Virus record (IMG/VR): IMGVR_UViG_3300043420_001514
Span: 1-30,965 of that record
Direction: 5' to 3' (one strand)
Source of the DNA: a virus
DNA: 30,965 nt
Numbering within the stretch: position 1 is the first letter of the stretch; each line of letters begins with the position of its first letter. The position numbers and the translations under genes are program-made. The notes under the pieces are model-generated. The model saw only the letters and a list, made by a program, of their open reading frames with translations. It was not told where the DNA came from and ran no database searches. Below, piece by piece: positions 14,850 through 20,701 of this stretch.

Positions 14850-15254
14850 TCAGTAGGCCACCGCCAGGGCCACCAGCTGCGCCTTGGCCAGGCGTGTGCG
14901 GACGCCGGTGATGCGCCGCAGCTGGGCATTGCTAAGCAGCGCCAGATCGGCGCCCACCACCGCGAGCGGATGCAGGGCCGGCGGCGCTGGCAGCAAAGCC
15001 GGCTGGCGGGGCCGTGCGGCCAGCTTCAGCGGCGGCGGCACCAACCGCGTAGCCCACCAGCGGGCCAGCACGTCGTTGGCGCGGTGCAGGGCGCGGCCGG
15101 TGAACTCGCCAGCCACATAGGCAACGACCGTCAGGGCGATCAGCCCGCGCCAGACGATCTGGCCCACCTCGGCCCAGTCGATCTGGCCATGCAGCCAGCG
15201 GAGGGCCTTGAGGGTGATGACAACAGCGCGACGGGCGCTTTGCAGAGTGATCAT
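14850..15254 (-). CDS. Small membrane protein, function unknown
   Basis: A 134-residue protein with one likely membrane segment (about 33-53, QIVWRGLIALTVVAYVAGEF) after a basic N-terminus, then an arginine-flanked helix, a proline-rich linker and a C-terminal helical part (LSNAQLRRITGVRTRLAKAQ). It is the last gene of the cassette that begins at the operator at 15713. Small membrane proteins in such positions can be lysis or superinfection proteins, but nothing specific is recognisable. The hairpin array follows directly. Confidence 0.6.
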   Translation of the reverse strand: MITLQSARRAVVITLKALRWLHGQIDWAEVGQIVWRGLIALTVVAYVAGEFTGRALHRANDVLARWWATRLVPPPLKLAARPRQPALLPAPPALHPLAVVGADLALLSNAQLRRITGVRTRLAKAQLVALAVAY

Positions 15255-15359
15255 GGATCCACCCGGTTCATGCCGGGGCGAAGAGGATCAGGGGCGTCGG
15301 GAGCGCATCGTTTCCAGCGCTCAACCGACGATGAGAAAAGGTCGTCGCGGGGCCGTCCC

Positions 15360-15560
15360 TCAGCAGTCCCACTCAGCGAGCCGGGCCTTGGCGTCAGCCA
15401 GTTCCGACTCGACCGCATCGACTGCAGCAAGGGCCTCAAGGGCAGCCTGCTGCAGTTGCTCGGTGGAGCGGCACCACGCCGCGAAGGCTTCATCCAGCTC
15501 TGCGATCAGAGCAGCGGTTTCAGCCTCGCGGGCGAGGGCGTTGCGGGTGATGTCGTCCAT
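15360..15560 (-). CDS. Small helical protein
   Basis: The start ATG 15560 is fixed by a strong ribosome binding site (GGAGG, five bases upstream). The 66-residue protein is an alanine- and glutamate-rich coiled-coil candidate (IAELDEAFAAWCRSTEQLQQ, then AALEALAAVDAVESELADAK). No family is recognised. It is the first gene of the cassette behind the operator at 15713 and has a leader of about 130 bases. About 105 bases without a supported gene separate it from the membrane protein gene. Confidence 0.65.
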   Translation of the reverse strand: MDDITRNALAREAETAALIAELDEAFAAWCRSTEQLQQAALEALAAVDAVESELADAKARLAEWDC

Positions 15561-15579
15561 CGGTCCTCCGGTGTGTGGT

Positions 15580-15598
15580 GAGCACCAGGCGGGTGCTC
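15580..15598 (-). promoter_or_regulatory. Leader hairpin before the ribosome binding site
   Basis: GAGCACC (15580-15586) and GGTGCTC (15592-15598) form a perfect 7-bp stem with a five-base loop, about 10 bases upstream of the GGAGG site of the gene at 15560. It may regulate translation or simply protect the mRNA. Confidence 0.4.
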
Positions 15599-15697
15599 TG
15601 TGGTGTGCCTGGTAGAGCCACCACCGGGGCCGGGCGACAGCCCGCGGATTCTTCAGTTGTCCAGGTTCCTTGGGCCCTGGGGCGGGCCCGCGAAGCC

Positions 15698-15728
15698 ATA
15701 CTAACACCAGCCGTTCACGAACGTGAAC
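15698..15728 (-). promoter_or_regulatory. Promoter with perfect GTTCAC palindrome operator
   Basis: The 16-bp perfect palindrome GTTCACGAACGTGAAC (15713-15728) is followed on the minus strand after 9 nt by TAGTAT (15703-15698). The preceding cassette ends at 15749, only 20 bases away, so the site also marks the border between cassettes. Confidence 0.75.
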
Positions 15729-15748
15729 AGGGGCTGAGGAGGCCGTCG

Positions 15749-15943
15749 CTACAGCCGTTCAAATAGCCAGCTGGGCGGCCCGCCCGGCGGCACCAGATAG
15801 CCAAGCTCCTGCGAGTAGCGCTTCCCGCGGCCCGCCAGCCGCCAACCGTGCAGTTCAGCGCCGACCGGATGCTGCCGGGCCCAGTAGTTGACGGCCTGGC
15901 GTGTCAATCCGAGCAGCCGGGCCAGCTCCGGGCCGGTGATCAC
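15749..15943 (-). CDS. Small helix-turn-helix protein (excisionase/MerR-like)
   Basis: A GTG start at 15943 overlaps the stop of the 29-residue frame upstream (GTGA), so I prefer it to the longer frame to 16072. The 64-residue protein opens with MITGPELARLLGLTRQAVNY and WARQHPVG, a classic winged-helix recognition segment, then HGWRLAGRGKRYSQELGYLV. It could be an excisionase or a small repressor. It is the last gene of the cassette that starts at 16980. Confidence 0.6.
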   Translation of the reverse strand: MITGPELARLLGLTRQAVNYWARQHPVGAELHGWRLAGRGKRYSQELGYLVPPGGPPSWLFERL

Positions 15944-16029
15944 CGTTCCAGCCGGTGCCTGCTGTAGCGGCGCCCCCAGCGGTAGTAGCCGTTGGGGGTG
16001 GAGCGGATGGTGATGAGGAGGGGGTTCAT
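15940..16029 (-). CDS. 29-residue coupled mini-protein
   Basis: This short frame (ATG 16029, stop 15940) starts MNPLLITIRSTPNGYYRWG and ends RRYSRHRLER. Its start overlaps the upstream stop (ATGA) and its stop overlaps the next start (GTGA), so ribosomes can pass through all three. The basic, beta-like sequence and double coupling suggest a real peptide. Function is unknown. It may exist mainly to couple translation of the helix-turn-helix gene. Confidence 0.5.
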   Translation of the reverse strand: MNPLLITIRSTPNGYYRWGRRYSRHRLER

Positions 16030-16424
16030 TTGAGCCGCGGCGCTTCGGAGATCGGAAGGGGTACCAGCCCATCGGTGGGGATGTAGACCACGGTCTTCTC
16101 GCCCTTGTCGTTCTGCTCTTGGAGGCCTTGGATGTAGAGCCAGCGGAGGTATGCGTCGCTGCTGCCGAGCTCGGCTTTGAGAGCGGCTATGGCCTGGGCA
16201 CTCCCTTGAGCTTTTGTGATCTCGGCCATTGCTTCGAGTTCGGCTGATTCCTGCTTCGCCTTGGCCTCAAGCACGCGAACTTGACGAGTGCTCTCGGCTT
16301 CCATCAGGGCGGCGCGCCCCCTAAGCGTCCGGTTATAGACACCGAGTTGGGGTGTACCCCAAAGGATGAAAGCAAGGACAGCGACGCTGCTAGTGACGAT
16401 GGCGATGTAGGTGGAGCGGTTCAT
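16026..16424 (-). CDS. Small membrane-anchored SPFH/prohibitin-related phage protein
   Basis: Start ATG 16424 gives 132 residues with an N-terminal membrane segment (about 6-24, YIAIVTSSVAVLAFILWG). It continues with GVYNRTLRGRAALMEAEST, a long charged helix (RQVRVLEAKAKQESAELEAM) and LRWLYIQGLQEQN, then TVVYIPTDGLVPLPI. This matches the compact phage relatives of membrane protease subunits (SPFH class), which keep the coiled coil and the terminal V-Y-(I/V)-P-T motif but lack the SPFH domain proper. It is expected in the inner membrane, where it might modulate host proteases. The frame is open to 16460, but ATG 16424 places the membrane segment right after the start. Confidence 0.75.
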   Translation of the reverse strand: MNRSTYIAIVTSSVAVLAFILWGTPQLGVYNRTLRGRAALMEAESTRQVRVLEAKAKQESAELEAMAEITKAQGSAQAIAALKAELGSSDAYLRWLYIQGLQEQNDKGEKTVVYIPTDGLVPLPISEAPRLK

Positions 16425-16506
16425 AGAGGTCAGAGAGCTTGGTGCGAGTTGGCAGGCCAAGCTGCTTCGGCTGGTTGGAGAGCGGCCTCAGCCGGCGGGG
16501 CGGCCG

Positions 16507-16662
16507 TCAATCGGTCCATGCCTTGCGCTCAGCGGCTGCCTTTTCTGCAGCGGCTGCCTTGCGGGCCCTGACGTGAGCGACCCATTCGTCATGGGTCATG
16601 TTGTCGAGCCAGGGGCAACGGCCCTGAGCATCGGGAACCTGGCGCTGGTAGGGGGCTTTCAT
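16507..16662 (-). CDS. Small hypothetical protein, 51 residues
   Basis: ATG 16662 starts MKAPYQRQVPDAQGRCPWLD and continues NMTHDEWVAHVRARKAAAA with a charged alanine-rich tail. The NMTHDEWVAHVRARK pattern looks like a small conserved helix pair. It is too short to recognise. It overlaps the longer tail of the frame 16589-16759 by 74 bases, so one of the two may be untranslated. Confidence 0.5.
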   Translation of the reverse strand: MKAPYQRQVPDAQGRCPWLDNMTHDEWVAHVRARKAAAAEKAAAERKAWTD

Positions 16663-16759
16663 GGCAGGGTTTGTGTCTTGAGGCTTCAGGGGCCGTGGGG
16701 TCGATGGTCGGTTCGTCCGGGAACAAGACGTTGATCAGCAGGTCGGCGGGGTAGCTCAC
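16589..16759 (-). CDS. Small hypothetical protein, coupled GTG start
   Basis: A GTG at 16759 overlaps the stop of the upstream gene (GTGA), giving 56 residues starting MSYPADLLINVLFPDEPTID. The first half is plausible, while the second half (after about residue 32) overlaps the next gene in another frame and is proline-rich. The coupling is the main evidence, and the C-terminal part is doubtful. Confidence 0.4.
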   Translation of the reverse strand: MSYPADLLINVLFPDEPTIDPTAPEASRHKPCHESPLPAPGSRCSGPLPLARQHDP

Positions 16760-16980
16760 AGCCCCCACGCCTCCGCCGCCCACTGCTTCAGCTCATTGAG
16801 TGTCAGCCAGTTGCACTCAGGGGTGGCATCGCCGCACTCGCGCTGCAGATTGCGGCCGGCCCAGTAATCGACCCAGCAGTGGTAGACGGGCGCCTGACCG
16901 CGCAGGCGGGTGAAATGGATTTTCATGCCGCGGGCGGCGGCGGCTTGACGGACAGCGGTCAGGGTGATGGTGGCGGTCAT
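16756..16980 (-). CDS. Small hypothetical protein, first gene of its cassette
   Basis: A 74-residue protein starting MTATITLTAVRQAAAARGMK and ending in the helix LTLNELKQWAAEAWGL. The middle (YHCWVDYWAGRNLQRECGDA) is aromatic and cysteine-containing. No family is recognised. It lies 56 bases downstream of the best promoter of the regulon (-10 TATGAT at 17041-17036), so it is the head of a six-gene unit reaching 15749. Confidence 0.7.
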   Translation of the reverse strand: MTATITLTAVRQAAAARGMKIHFTRLRGQAPVYHCWVDYWAGRNLQRECGDATPECNWLTLNELKQWAAEAWGL

Positions 16981-17035
16981 GGCGGATGGTGGCGAAGGGG
17001 CAGGCGGGCATCACAGCGGCCGTCCCTGCCCCTCG

Positions 17036-17065
17036 ATCATACATCAGCTGTTCACGTTTGTGAAC
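17036..17065 (-). promoter_or_regulatory. Promoter with GTTCAC palindrome operator
   Basis: GTTCACAAACGTGAAC on the minus strand (17065-17050) is followed after 8 nt by TATGAT (17041-17036), close to the ideal -10 box. The operator overlaps the stop codon region of the upstream gene (stop at 17052-17054), so the cassettes are directly abutted. Confidence 0.8.
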
Positions 17066-17423
17066 GGCCCCGGTCGATGGCGCTTTGCCTCAGGGCTCTA
17101 GCCTTGGCCAGGTATTGGTCATAAATCTCCGGCGGCATTTCGGCTTCGGCCACTTGCTTGAAAAATACGCCCAATGGGAACTCCGCTCTTAAGTCTTCCA
17201 GTCGTCTTTGCCTGGCTTCGTTTGCGGCTTTTCGCATCTGTCTCAGGGATCTGCGCAAAGATATAAGCCGTGCCTTGCGACTGCCAGTGGCATGGCGCAA
17301 GACCTTGTCCACCTCCTGGAGGACGCGATGGCAGTCGTCGGGCGGAACAGCTGCGGCAAGATTCGTTGTATTGATCTTGCGCTTAAGCACGGCAGACCAA
17401 AAAGACCATTTCTCTTCATCCAT
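17052..17423 (-). CDS. Basic helical protein after the Csx16-like gene
   Basis: A 123-residue protein whose ATG overlaps the stop of the Csx16-like gene by eight bases. It is rich in arginine, lysine and alanine (HATGSRKARLISLRRSLRQM, RKAANEARQRRLEDLRAEFP) and likely helical throughout, so nucleic-acid binding is possible. No family is recognised. As the last gene of the cassette headed by 18938, it is a natural functional partner of the Csx16-like protein, though this is only positional. Confidence 0.65.
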   Translation of the reverse strand: MDEEKWSFWSAVLKRKINTTNLAAAVPPDDCHRVLQEVDKVLRHATGSRKARLISLRRSLRQMRKAANEARQRRLEDLRAEFPLGVFFKQVAEAEMPPEIYDQYLAKARALRQSAIDRGRSQT

Positions 17424-17742
17424 CCAGCAGGCTCCTTTCGGTATGAAGCCGACGCACCTGGAAGGTGTTGATTACAGCCCCCGCTGCATCCATCTCTTGC
17501 ACCGTGAGCAGCCCGCGGTTGAAGCGATCTCGATCGGCTCGGTCCAGCCCTGGCATATGAACCTCCGAGACGGTCTGGGCAAAGGCCGCCACCCAGTAAG
17601 GCAAGGTGCCAAAGACATTCCGATGTACCACGCTGTCCGGGGTGGCATAGGGAATCACGGGCCCGCGAATGCCTTTGTCGGCTAGCCACTCGACCAGACT
17701 TTCGTTGCGGGTCACAATCAGTGGATCCGAAAAGTTATACAT
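17416..17742 (-). CDS. csx16: Csx16-like protein (putative ring nuclease/cyclic-oligoadenylate family)
   Basis: A 108-residue protein. It follows the Csx16 (VVA1548) pattern from end to end: LIVTRNESLVEWLADKGI (about 8-25, where family members have TRH-x-G-x-x-EWL), the strand VFGTLPYWVAAFA (43-55, family V-I-G-TLP-x-x-L-A-A), VHMPGLD (61-67) and RGLLTVQEMDAAGAVINTF (about 76-95, family RG-x-EL-x-x-x-x-M). The family is normally found with type III CRISPR systems and has been assigned to ring nucleases, which destroy the cyclic oligoadenylate signal. Here the conserved histidine after TR is asparagine. No CRISPR genes are nearby. In a phage element the obvious role is to blunt host cyclic-nucleotide defence. 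A TTG start at 17748 is an alternative. Confidence 0.78.
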   Translation of the reverse strand: MYNFSDPLIVTRNESLVEWLADKGIRGPVIPYATPDSVVHRNVFGTLPYWVAAFAQTVSEVHMPGLDRADRDRFNRGLLTVQEMDAAGAVINTFQVRRLHTERSLLDG

Positions 17743-17744
17743 GG

Positions 17745-18317
17745 TCAAGGAGATTCAGTGGAAAGGATGTTCTCGATGGCTAGCGCAGCTCGTAACTCTT
17801 GAAGGCCTAGTTCCCCCAGCCCTTTTACTTTTATAGGTGGCTGATCAGACCAATCCTTAAGTTCGTCCGCATAACGAAAACCTGCTCTAAGCAAGGAGTT
17901 TTGGGTTCTTAGTCTTAGCCCCAGGTCTTGTATCGCCACTCTGCGAGGTGCAATAAGGGGCTCGGATGGGCAAGCAGAGTCCGCTTCATAGTGCAATAGA
18001 GCTGCCGCGGCCATCTGGCCATGTTGTTCCAGCCAGCAGGCAATCTCTTCAATAATCTTTCGCGCTTCATTTACCCCCGTGCCGTAAGGCTCGCTTTGTC
18101 GTATAACTTCAGATACACGTCTCATCAAAAAATGGCGAAGATTGATGGACTTTTGGCTATTTAGCTCAAACCCAAGCTCGGTGACGAGTTTTTCAATCCA
18201 AAACCGTGTCAATCCAGTGGCCTCAGCCTGCTGCCGCTCTAGCTGCTTCAGGTCCACCTCAAGGGATGAAAGCCACGGTGGTGGCTGTGGATCGCTCGGG
18301 CGTTTTGCGTCAGTCAT
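17745..18317 (-). CDS. Protein with an RNA polymerase alpha-CTD-like domain
   Basis: ATG 18317 (overlapping the upstream stop by eight bases) gives 190 residues. The N-terminal 120 residues are helical with no match I know (IEKLVTELGFELN, RHFLMRRVSEVIRQ, ARKIIEEIACWLEQHGQMA). Residues about 128-182 read like the alpha C-terminal domain of RNA polymerase: IQDLGLRLRTQNSLLRAGFR, then ADELKDWSD and IKVKGLGELGLQELRAAL, with the helix-hairpin-helix GLGELG element. Alpha-CTD binds DNA UP elements and activators. A free copy could modulate host transcription or simply use the fold for DNA binding. It is directly upstream of the Csx16-like gene. This stretch (17745-18400) looks more AT-rich by eye than its neighbours, suggesting separate acquisition. 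Confidence 0.7.
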   Translation of the reverse strand: MTDAKRPSDPQPPPWLSSLEVDLKQLERQQAEATGLTRFWIEKLVTELGFELNSQKSINLRHFLMRRVSEVIRQSEPYGTGVNEARKIIEEIACWLEQHGQMAAAALLHYEADSACPSEPLIAPRRVAIQDLGLRLRTQNSLLRAGFRYADELKDWSDQPPIKVKGLGELGLQELRAALAIENILSTESP

Positions 18318-18756
18318 TGCGAAGCTCCAGTTCAATCAAAGAAACAATTTCATCAAAAGTTGCAAGCCAGTCATCTTGACATTTGCGTTCGATCAACCAT
18401 GCCTGCACTGCACAGATCGCGGCGCGGGATTCATGCAGGTACAAGTTAGGGTCAGCGCAGGCGCTGGGATGTATCGCTGCAGAAACACGCTCCACCAGCG
18501 AACGATCAGGTTTGGCCGGATCGTTGGGTTCCGCTGGCTGGGCGGCATCCAGCCCGACCTTGAGGCGTGAGCCGGTGCTCAGGATGGTTCGCCGATCGGC
18601 CTCCAGTGCCTCCACGCGGGCGCGGAGTTCAAGGACACAGGACGAAAGCTCTTTCGGGTCCAGGTCGCAAGGGGTGCCGCAGTATTCGCAGACCCACCAG
18701 TGTGTTGTCCCAGGCCCGCCCACGCTGACCGGTGCGCCGCAGCAGTCGGAGATCAT
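18310..18756 (-). CDS. Zinc-ribbon-like hypothetical protein
   Basis: ATG 18756 is supported by a strong ribosome binding site (GGAGGT) and by an ATGA overlap with the upstream stop. The 148-residue protein begins MISDCCGAPVSV, with further cysteines at THWWVCEYCGTPCD (23, 26, 30), forming a probable zinc ribbon. A short coiled coil follows (SSCVLELRARVEALEADRRT), and then a helical C-terminal part (RVSAAIHPSACADPNLYLHE, IERKCQDDWLATFDEI). Phages often carry such N-terminal zinc-ribbon proteins of unknown role. Confidence 0.65.
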   Translation of the reverse strand: MISDCCGAPVSVGGPGTTHWWVCEYCGTPCDLDPKELSSCVLELRARVEALEADRRTILSTGSRLKVGLDAAQPAEPNDPAKPDRSLVERVSAAIHPSACADPNLYLHESRAAICAVQAWLIERKCQDDWLATFDEIVSLIELELRND

Positions 18757-18938
18757 GGGGTTACCTCCAGCCCCTCGCCTTTCAGGCGGCGCCAATACAG
18801 CTCGCGCAGCCCGTAACAGAAAACCTCATTCTGATGGTCTCCAATGGCTTGGAAGTAACGCATTCGTAGCGTCTCCCAGCGCCAGCCCGAATAAAGCAAG
18901 TGCTCAGGGACGGACTCTGTTGGTGTTTTGCGTGGCAT
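18753..18938 (-). CDS. Small hypothetical protein, first gene of the Csx16 cassette
   Basis: A 61-residue protein starting MPRKTPTESVPEHLLYSGWR and containing WETLRMRYFQAIGDHQNEVF and LRELYWRRLKGEG. It is basic and helical and has no known family. It lies 49 bases after the operator-promoter at 18988-19017, and its stop overlaps the start of the next gene. It therefore heads the five-gene cassette that contains the Csx16-like gene. Confidence 0.65.
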   Translation of the reverse strand: MPRKTPTESVPEHLLYSGWRWETLRMRYFQAIGDHQNEVFCYGLRELYWRRLKGEGLEVTP

Positions 18939-18987
18939 AGGTTCAGATACAACACAAGCGGCAACAGCCAGCCGTCACCGCTCACGA

Positions 18988-19017
18988 ACACTACTATGGC
19001 CGTCCACATCTGTGAAC
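18988..19017 (-). promoter_or_regulatory. Promoter with GTTCAC palindrome operator
   Basis: Minus strand: GTTCACAGATGTGGAC (19017-19002), then 8 nt, then TAGTGT (18993-18988). A further half-site-like GCTCACGAACA lies at 18980-18990. The upstream cassette ends at 19037, 19 bases away. Confidence 0.65.
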
Positions 19018-19036
19018 GGCTGTGACCAAAAGAAAA

Positions 19037-19327
19037 TCAGCGGTATAGCCAGCCGCTGGTGGGGCCCACAGGGTCAGCGCCGGCCATGGCCCGCTCGACG
19101 GTGCTGCGGACCCCCTTGGCGGGGGCCTGCCAGCTGGCGGCCTTGAGGATGGCCCCGTCGGTCTTTCGCACAAAGCAGTAGATCGAACGATGGGTCAAGG
19201 CGGCGGCGCCTTGCAAGATGGGCGCCATCCAGATCCTGTCGTAGGTGCGGCCGGGCTGAATGCCGTAGGCATAGCCAACAGGATTGAAGCGATGATTCAG
19301 AAGGTCAACAAAAGCAGTGGCATTCAC
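19037..19327 (-). CDS. Small conserved phage-type protein
   Basis: A 96-residue protein. The pattern GIQPGRTYDRIWM, SIYCFVRKTDGAILKAASWQ and APAKGVRSTVERAM, ending SGWLYR, is one I associate with small proteins of unknown function in phages and plasmids: a single beta-rich domain in which a (C/F)V-x-K-x-(D/T)G-x-(I/V)-(L/Y)-KAASW motif is the core. No biochemical role is known to me. It is the second gene of the cassette starting at 19630, 12 bases after the first. Confidence 0.65.
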   Translation of the reverse strand: MNATAFVDLLNHRFNPVGYAYGIQPGRTYDRIWMAPILQGAAALTHRSIYCFVRKTDGAILKAASWQAPAKGVRSTVERAMAGADPVGPTSGWLYR

Positions 19328-19339
19328 GGCGGTTCTGAT

Positions 19340-19630
19340 TCAGATGGTGGGCAGGTAAACGGTCTTGGAAATGCGCGTGGCGGGGGTGATGCCCACGGTC
19401 TTGCCGCCGCGGGACCAGGCCTGTTTCCAGCGCCGAGCCACAGTCAGTTCGACGACACCGCTCATGCGGTTCCAGGCGGTTGAGCCGATCCCAGCCTTGA
19501 CCCATAGGACTACGGGGTAGAGCAAATCCCCGCGCCCGTCTGAAATCCAACGCTCGTCCATGTCTGGAGTTAGCGCTTCATAGACGGCCCTGGGGCGAGC
19601 AATGGTCATGGTTCGCGATGCGATGGTCAT
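19340..19630 (-). CDS. Small hypothetical protein, first gene of its cassette
   Basis: The likely start is ATG 19630 (MTIASRTMTIARPRAVYEAL, 96 residues); ATG 19609 is an alternative. The frame to 19663 would run into the promoter region. The protein is beta-rich (LLYPVVLWVKAGIG, GVVELTVARRWKQAW, ISKTVYLPTI). The ending K-T-V-Y-L-P-T-I resembles the end of the SPFH-type gene product but is probably coincidental. No family is recognised. The promoter with operator lies 37-66 bases upstream. Confidence 0.6.
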   Translation of the reverse strand: MTIASRTMTIARPRAVYEALTPDMDERWISDGRGDLLYPVVLWVKAGIGSTAWNRMSGVVELTVARRWKQAWSRGGKTVGITPATRISKTVYLPTI

Positions 19631-19666
19631 GCAGGCACCCAATCCGTCAGGGCGTCCCGCCACAGA

Positions 19667-19708
19667 AGCCTACCTCATCTGTTCACGCTTGTGAACGGTC
19701 GTTATCTG
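19667..19708. promoter_or_regulatory. Operator GTTCACGCTTGTGAAC between divergent genes
   Basis: The palindrome is at 19681-19696. On the minus strand TAGGCT (19672-19667) follows after 8 nt and serves the gene at 19630. On the plus strand TATCTG (19703-19708) follows after 6 nt and could serve the genes from 19780. One bound dimer could therefore control both directions. Confidence 0.65.
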
Positions 19709-19779
19709 AATTAGGGAAAAATCTATTGCCTGACCGTCCACGCCTAGGTATGGTCTGCCTGTTGTTCACTGCTGGGACC

Positions 19780-19911
19780 ATGACCCCCAGAGCAGAGTGC
19801 GCCGCGATCATGGCGCCTTGGCTTGCGCTGATGTGCGGCCTGCTGGTCTTCACCTGCTGGCGAGATGCCAAGCCGCTGCCAGCCCCTGTCGCTCAGGTGG
19901 CCGTGCGATGA
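19780..19911 (+). CDS. Small single-span membrane protein
   Basis: ATG 19780 gives 43 residues: MTPRAECAAIMAPWLALMCG, then LLVFTCWRDAKPLPAPVAQ. It has one membrane span (about 10-26). The stop overlaps the ATG of the Gp157-like gene (ATGA), which supports translation. The frame is open to an ATG at 19750, which would add ten hydrophobic residues. Role unknown. Confidence 0.5.
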   Translation: MTPRAECAAIMAPWLALMCGLLVFTCWRDAKPLPAPVAQVAVR

Positions 19912-20471
19912 CGCAAACCACCCAAGAGACCACCAATTCACTTTGGGTGCTCGGCATCGAGGCCCAGGAACTGGCCGCGGCGATCGACCGCCTGGCCGAG
20001 GATCTGGAAAGCCCCGATCCAGCGCAGCAGCAGCAGGCAGTGACCATGCTGGAACAGCTGCTGGAGACCAATGCGCAGCATCTTGATGCGCTGCACAAAA
20101 AGGCTGACGCCTATTGCTATGTGATCGGCCAAAAGCGGGCGATGGCCGATTTCCGCAAGGCCCAAGCGTTCCGGCTGACCGAACTGGCCCGAGCAGAAGA
20201 GCGCCGGGCTGACCGGATGGAGGAGGCGTTACTGCGTGTGCTCACCCGGCTTCAGCCGGGGCAGACTCAGTTCTCCCTTCCGCAGCATGAGCTGAAGTCA
20301 AGGGCTTCAGTTCGCGTGGAGATCACCGATCCCGATCTACTGCCCGCTGAGCTGCTGCGGAGCAAGACCACGACAGCGCCCGACAAAGATGCGATCAAAA
20401 AGCGACTGCAGGCTGGCGACACCGTCACCGGCGCCGAACTGATTGAGGTGAGGTCATGGCGGATCTGCTAA
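19908..20471 (+). CDS. Siphovirus Gp157-like protein
   Basis: ATG 19908 (coupled to the upstream stop) gives 187 residues. The helical N-terminal 100 residues (LAAAIDRLAEDLESPDPAQQ, MLEQLLETNAQHLDALHKKA, then IGQKRAMADFRKAQAFRL) are followed by the family's strand-rich end: SRASVRVEITDPDLLPAELL, DKDAIKKRLQAGDTVTGAEL and a final RSWRI. This is the layout of Gp157 family proteins, which were linked to phage resistance in Streptococcus when expressed from a plasmid. In cyanobacteria they occur as phage or island genes. The final K-x-x-x-AGD-x-V-x-GAEL-x-x-x-RSW is characteristic. Confidence 0.85.
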   Translation: MTQTTQETTNSLWVLGIEAQELAAAIDRLAEDLESPDPAQQQQAVTMLEQLLETNAQHLDALHKKADAYCYVIGQKRAMADFRKAQAFRLTELARAEERRADRMEEALLRVLTRLQPGQTQFSLPQHELKSRASVRVEITDPDLLPAELLRSKTTTAPDKDAIKKRLQAGDTVTGAELIEVRSWRIC

Positions 20472-20647
20472 ACCCCCTGCCCAGCCCGCGGAGGTTCTAT
20501 TTCACGATCAGAGGCGAAAACACCTACCGGGCGGTCCGGGCTTCTAGCTTCACCGAAGCGAAGGCCCTGGCCGCTGAGGAATGGCTGCCCTGCTGGGGGC
20601 GGATTGAATGGATTGGCCACGCAGGCACACCAAGCGATCAGGCGTGA
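20456..20647 (+). CDS. Small hypothetical protein
   Basis: A 63-residue protein overlapping the end of the Gp157-like gene by 16 bases. It contains RRFYFTIRGENTYRAVRASS and FTEAKALAAEEWLPCW, a compact beta-alpha unit in which a strand is followed by a helix, typical of small phage proteins. No family name is known to me. Confidence 0.6.
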   Translation: MADLLNPLPSPRRFYFTIRGENTYRAVRASSFTEAKALAAEEWLPCWGRIEWIGHAGTPSDQA

Positions 20648-20701
20648 TCAACACCCATGGCCGCCATCACTGGCGCTGTTTAGATATTGGAGCTTGCTTA
20701 A
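20648..20701 (+). promoter_or_regulatory. Putative promoter and ribosome binding site for the RHH gene
   Basis: TAGATAT (about 20681-20687) is a possible -10 box, and GGAG lies nine bases before ATG 20702. No palindromic operator of the GTTCAC type is present. Confidence 0.35.

Noticed and set aside
14558-14929. A 123-codon minus-strand frame across the hairpin array
   Set aside because: Its peptide is only a translation of the tandem hairpins (repeated serine, phenylalanine, lysine patterns), and it overlaps the end of the membrane protein gene.
15251-15493. Minus-strand frame ending in an ATGA overlap with the membrane protein gene
   Set aside because: The overlap is tempting, but no ATG, GTG or TTG with a binding site lies close enough and the peptide looks like an antisense shadow.
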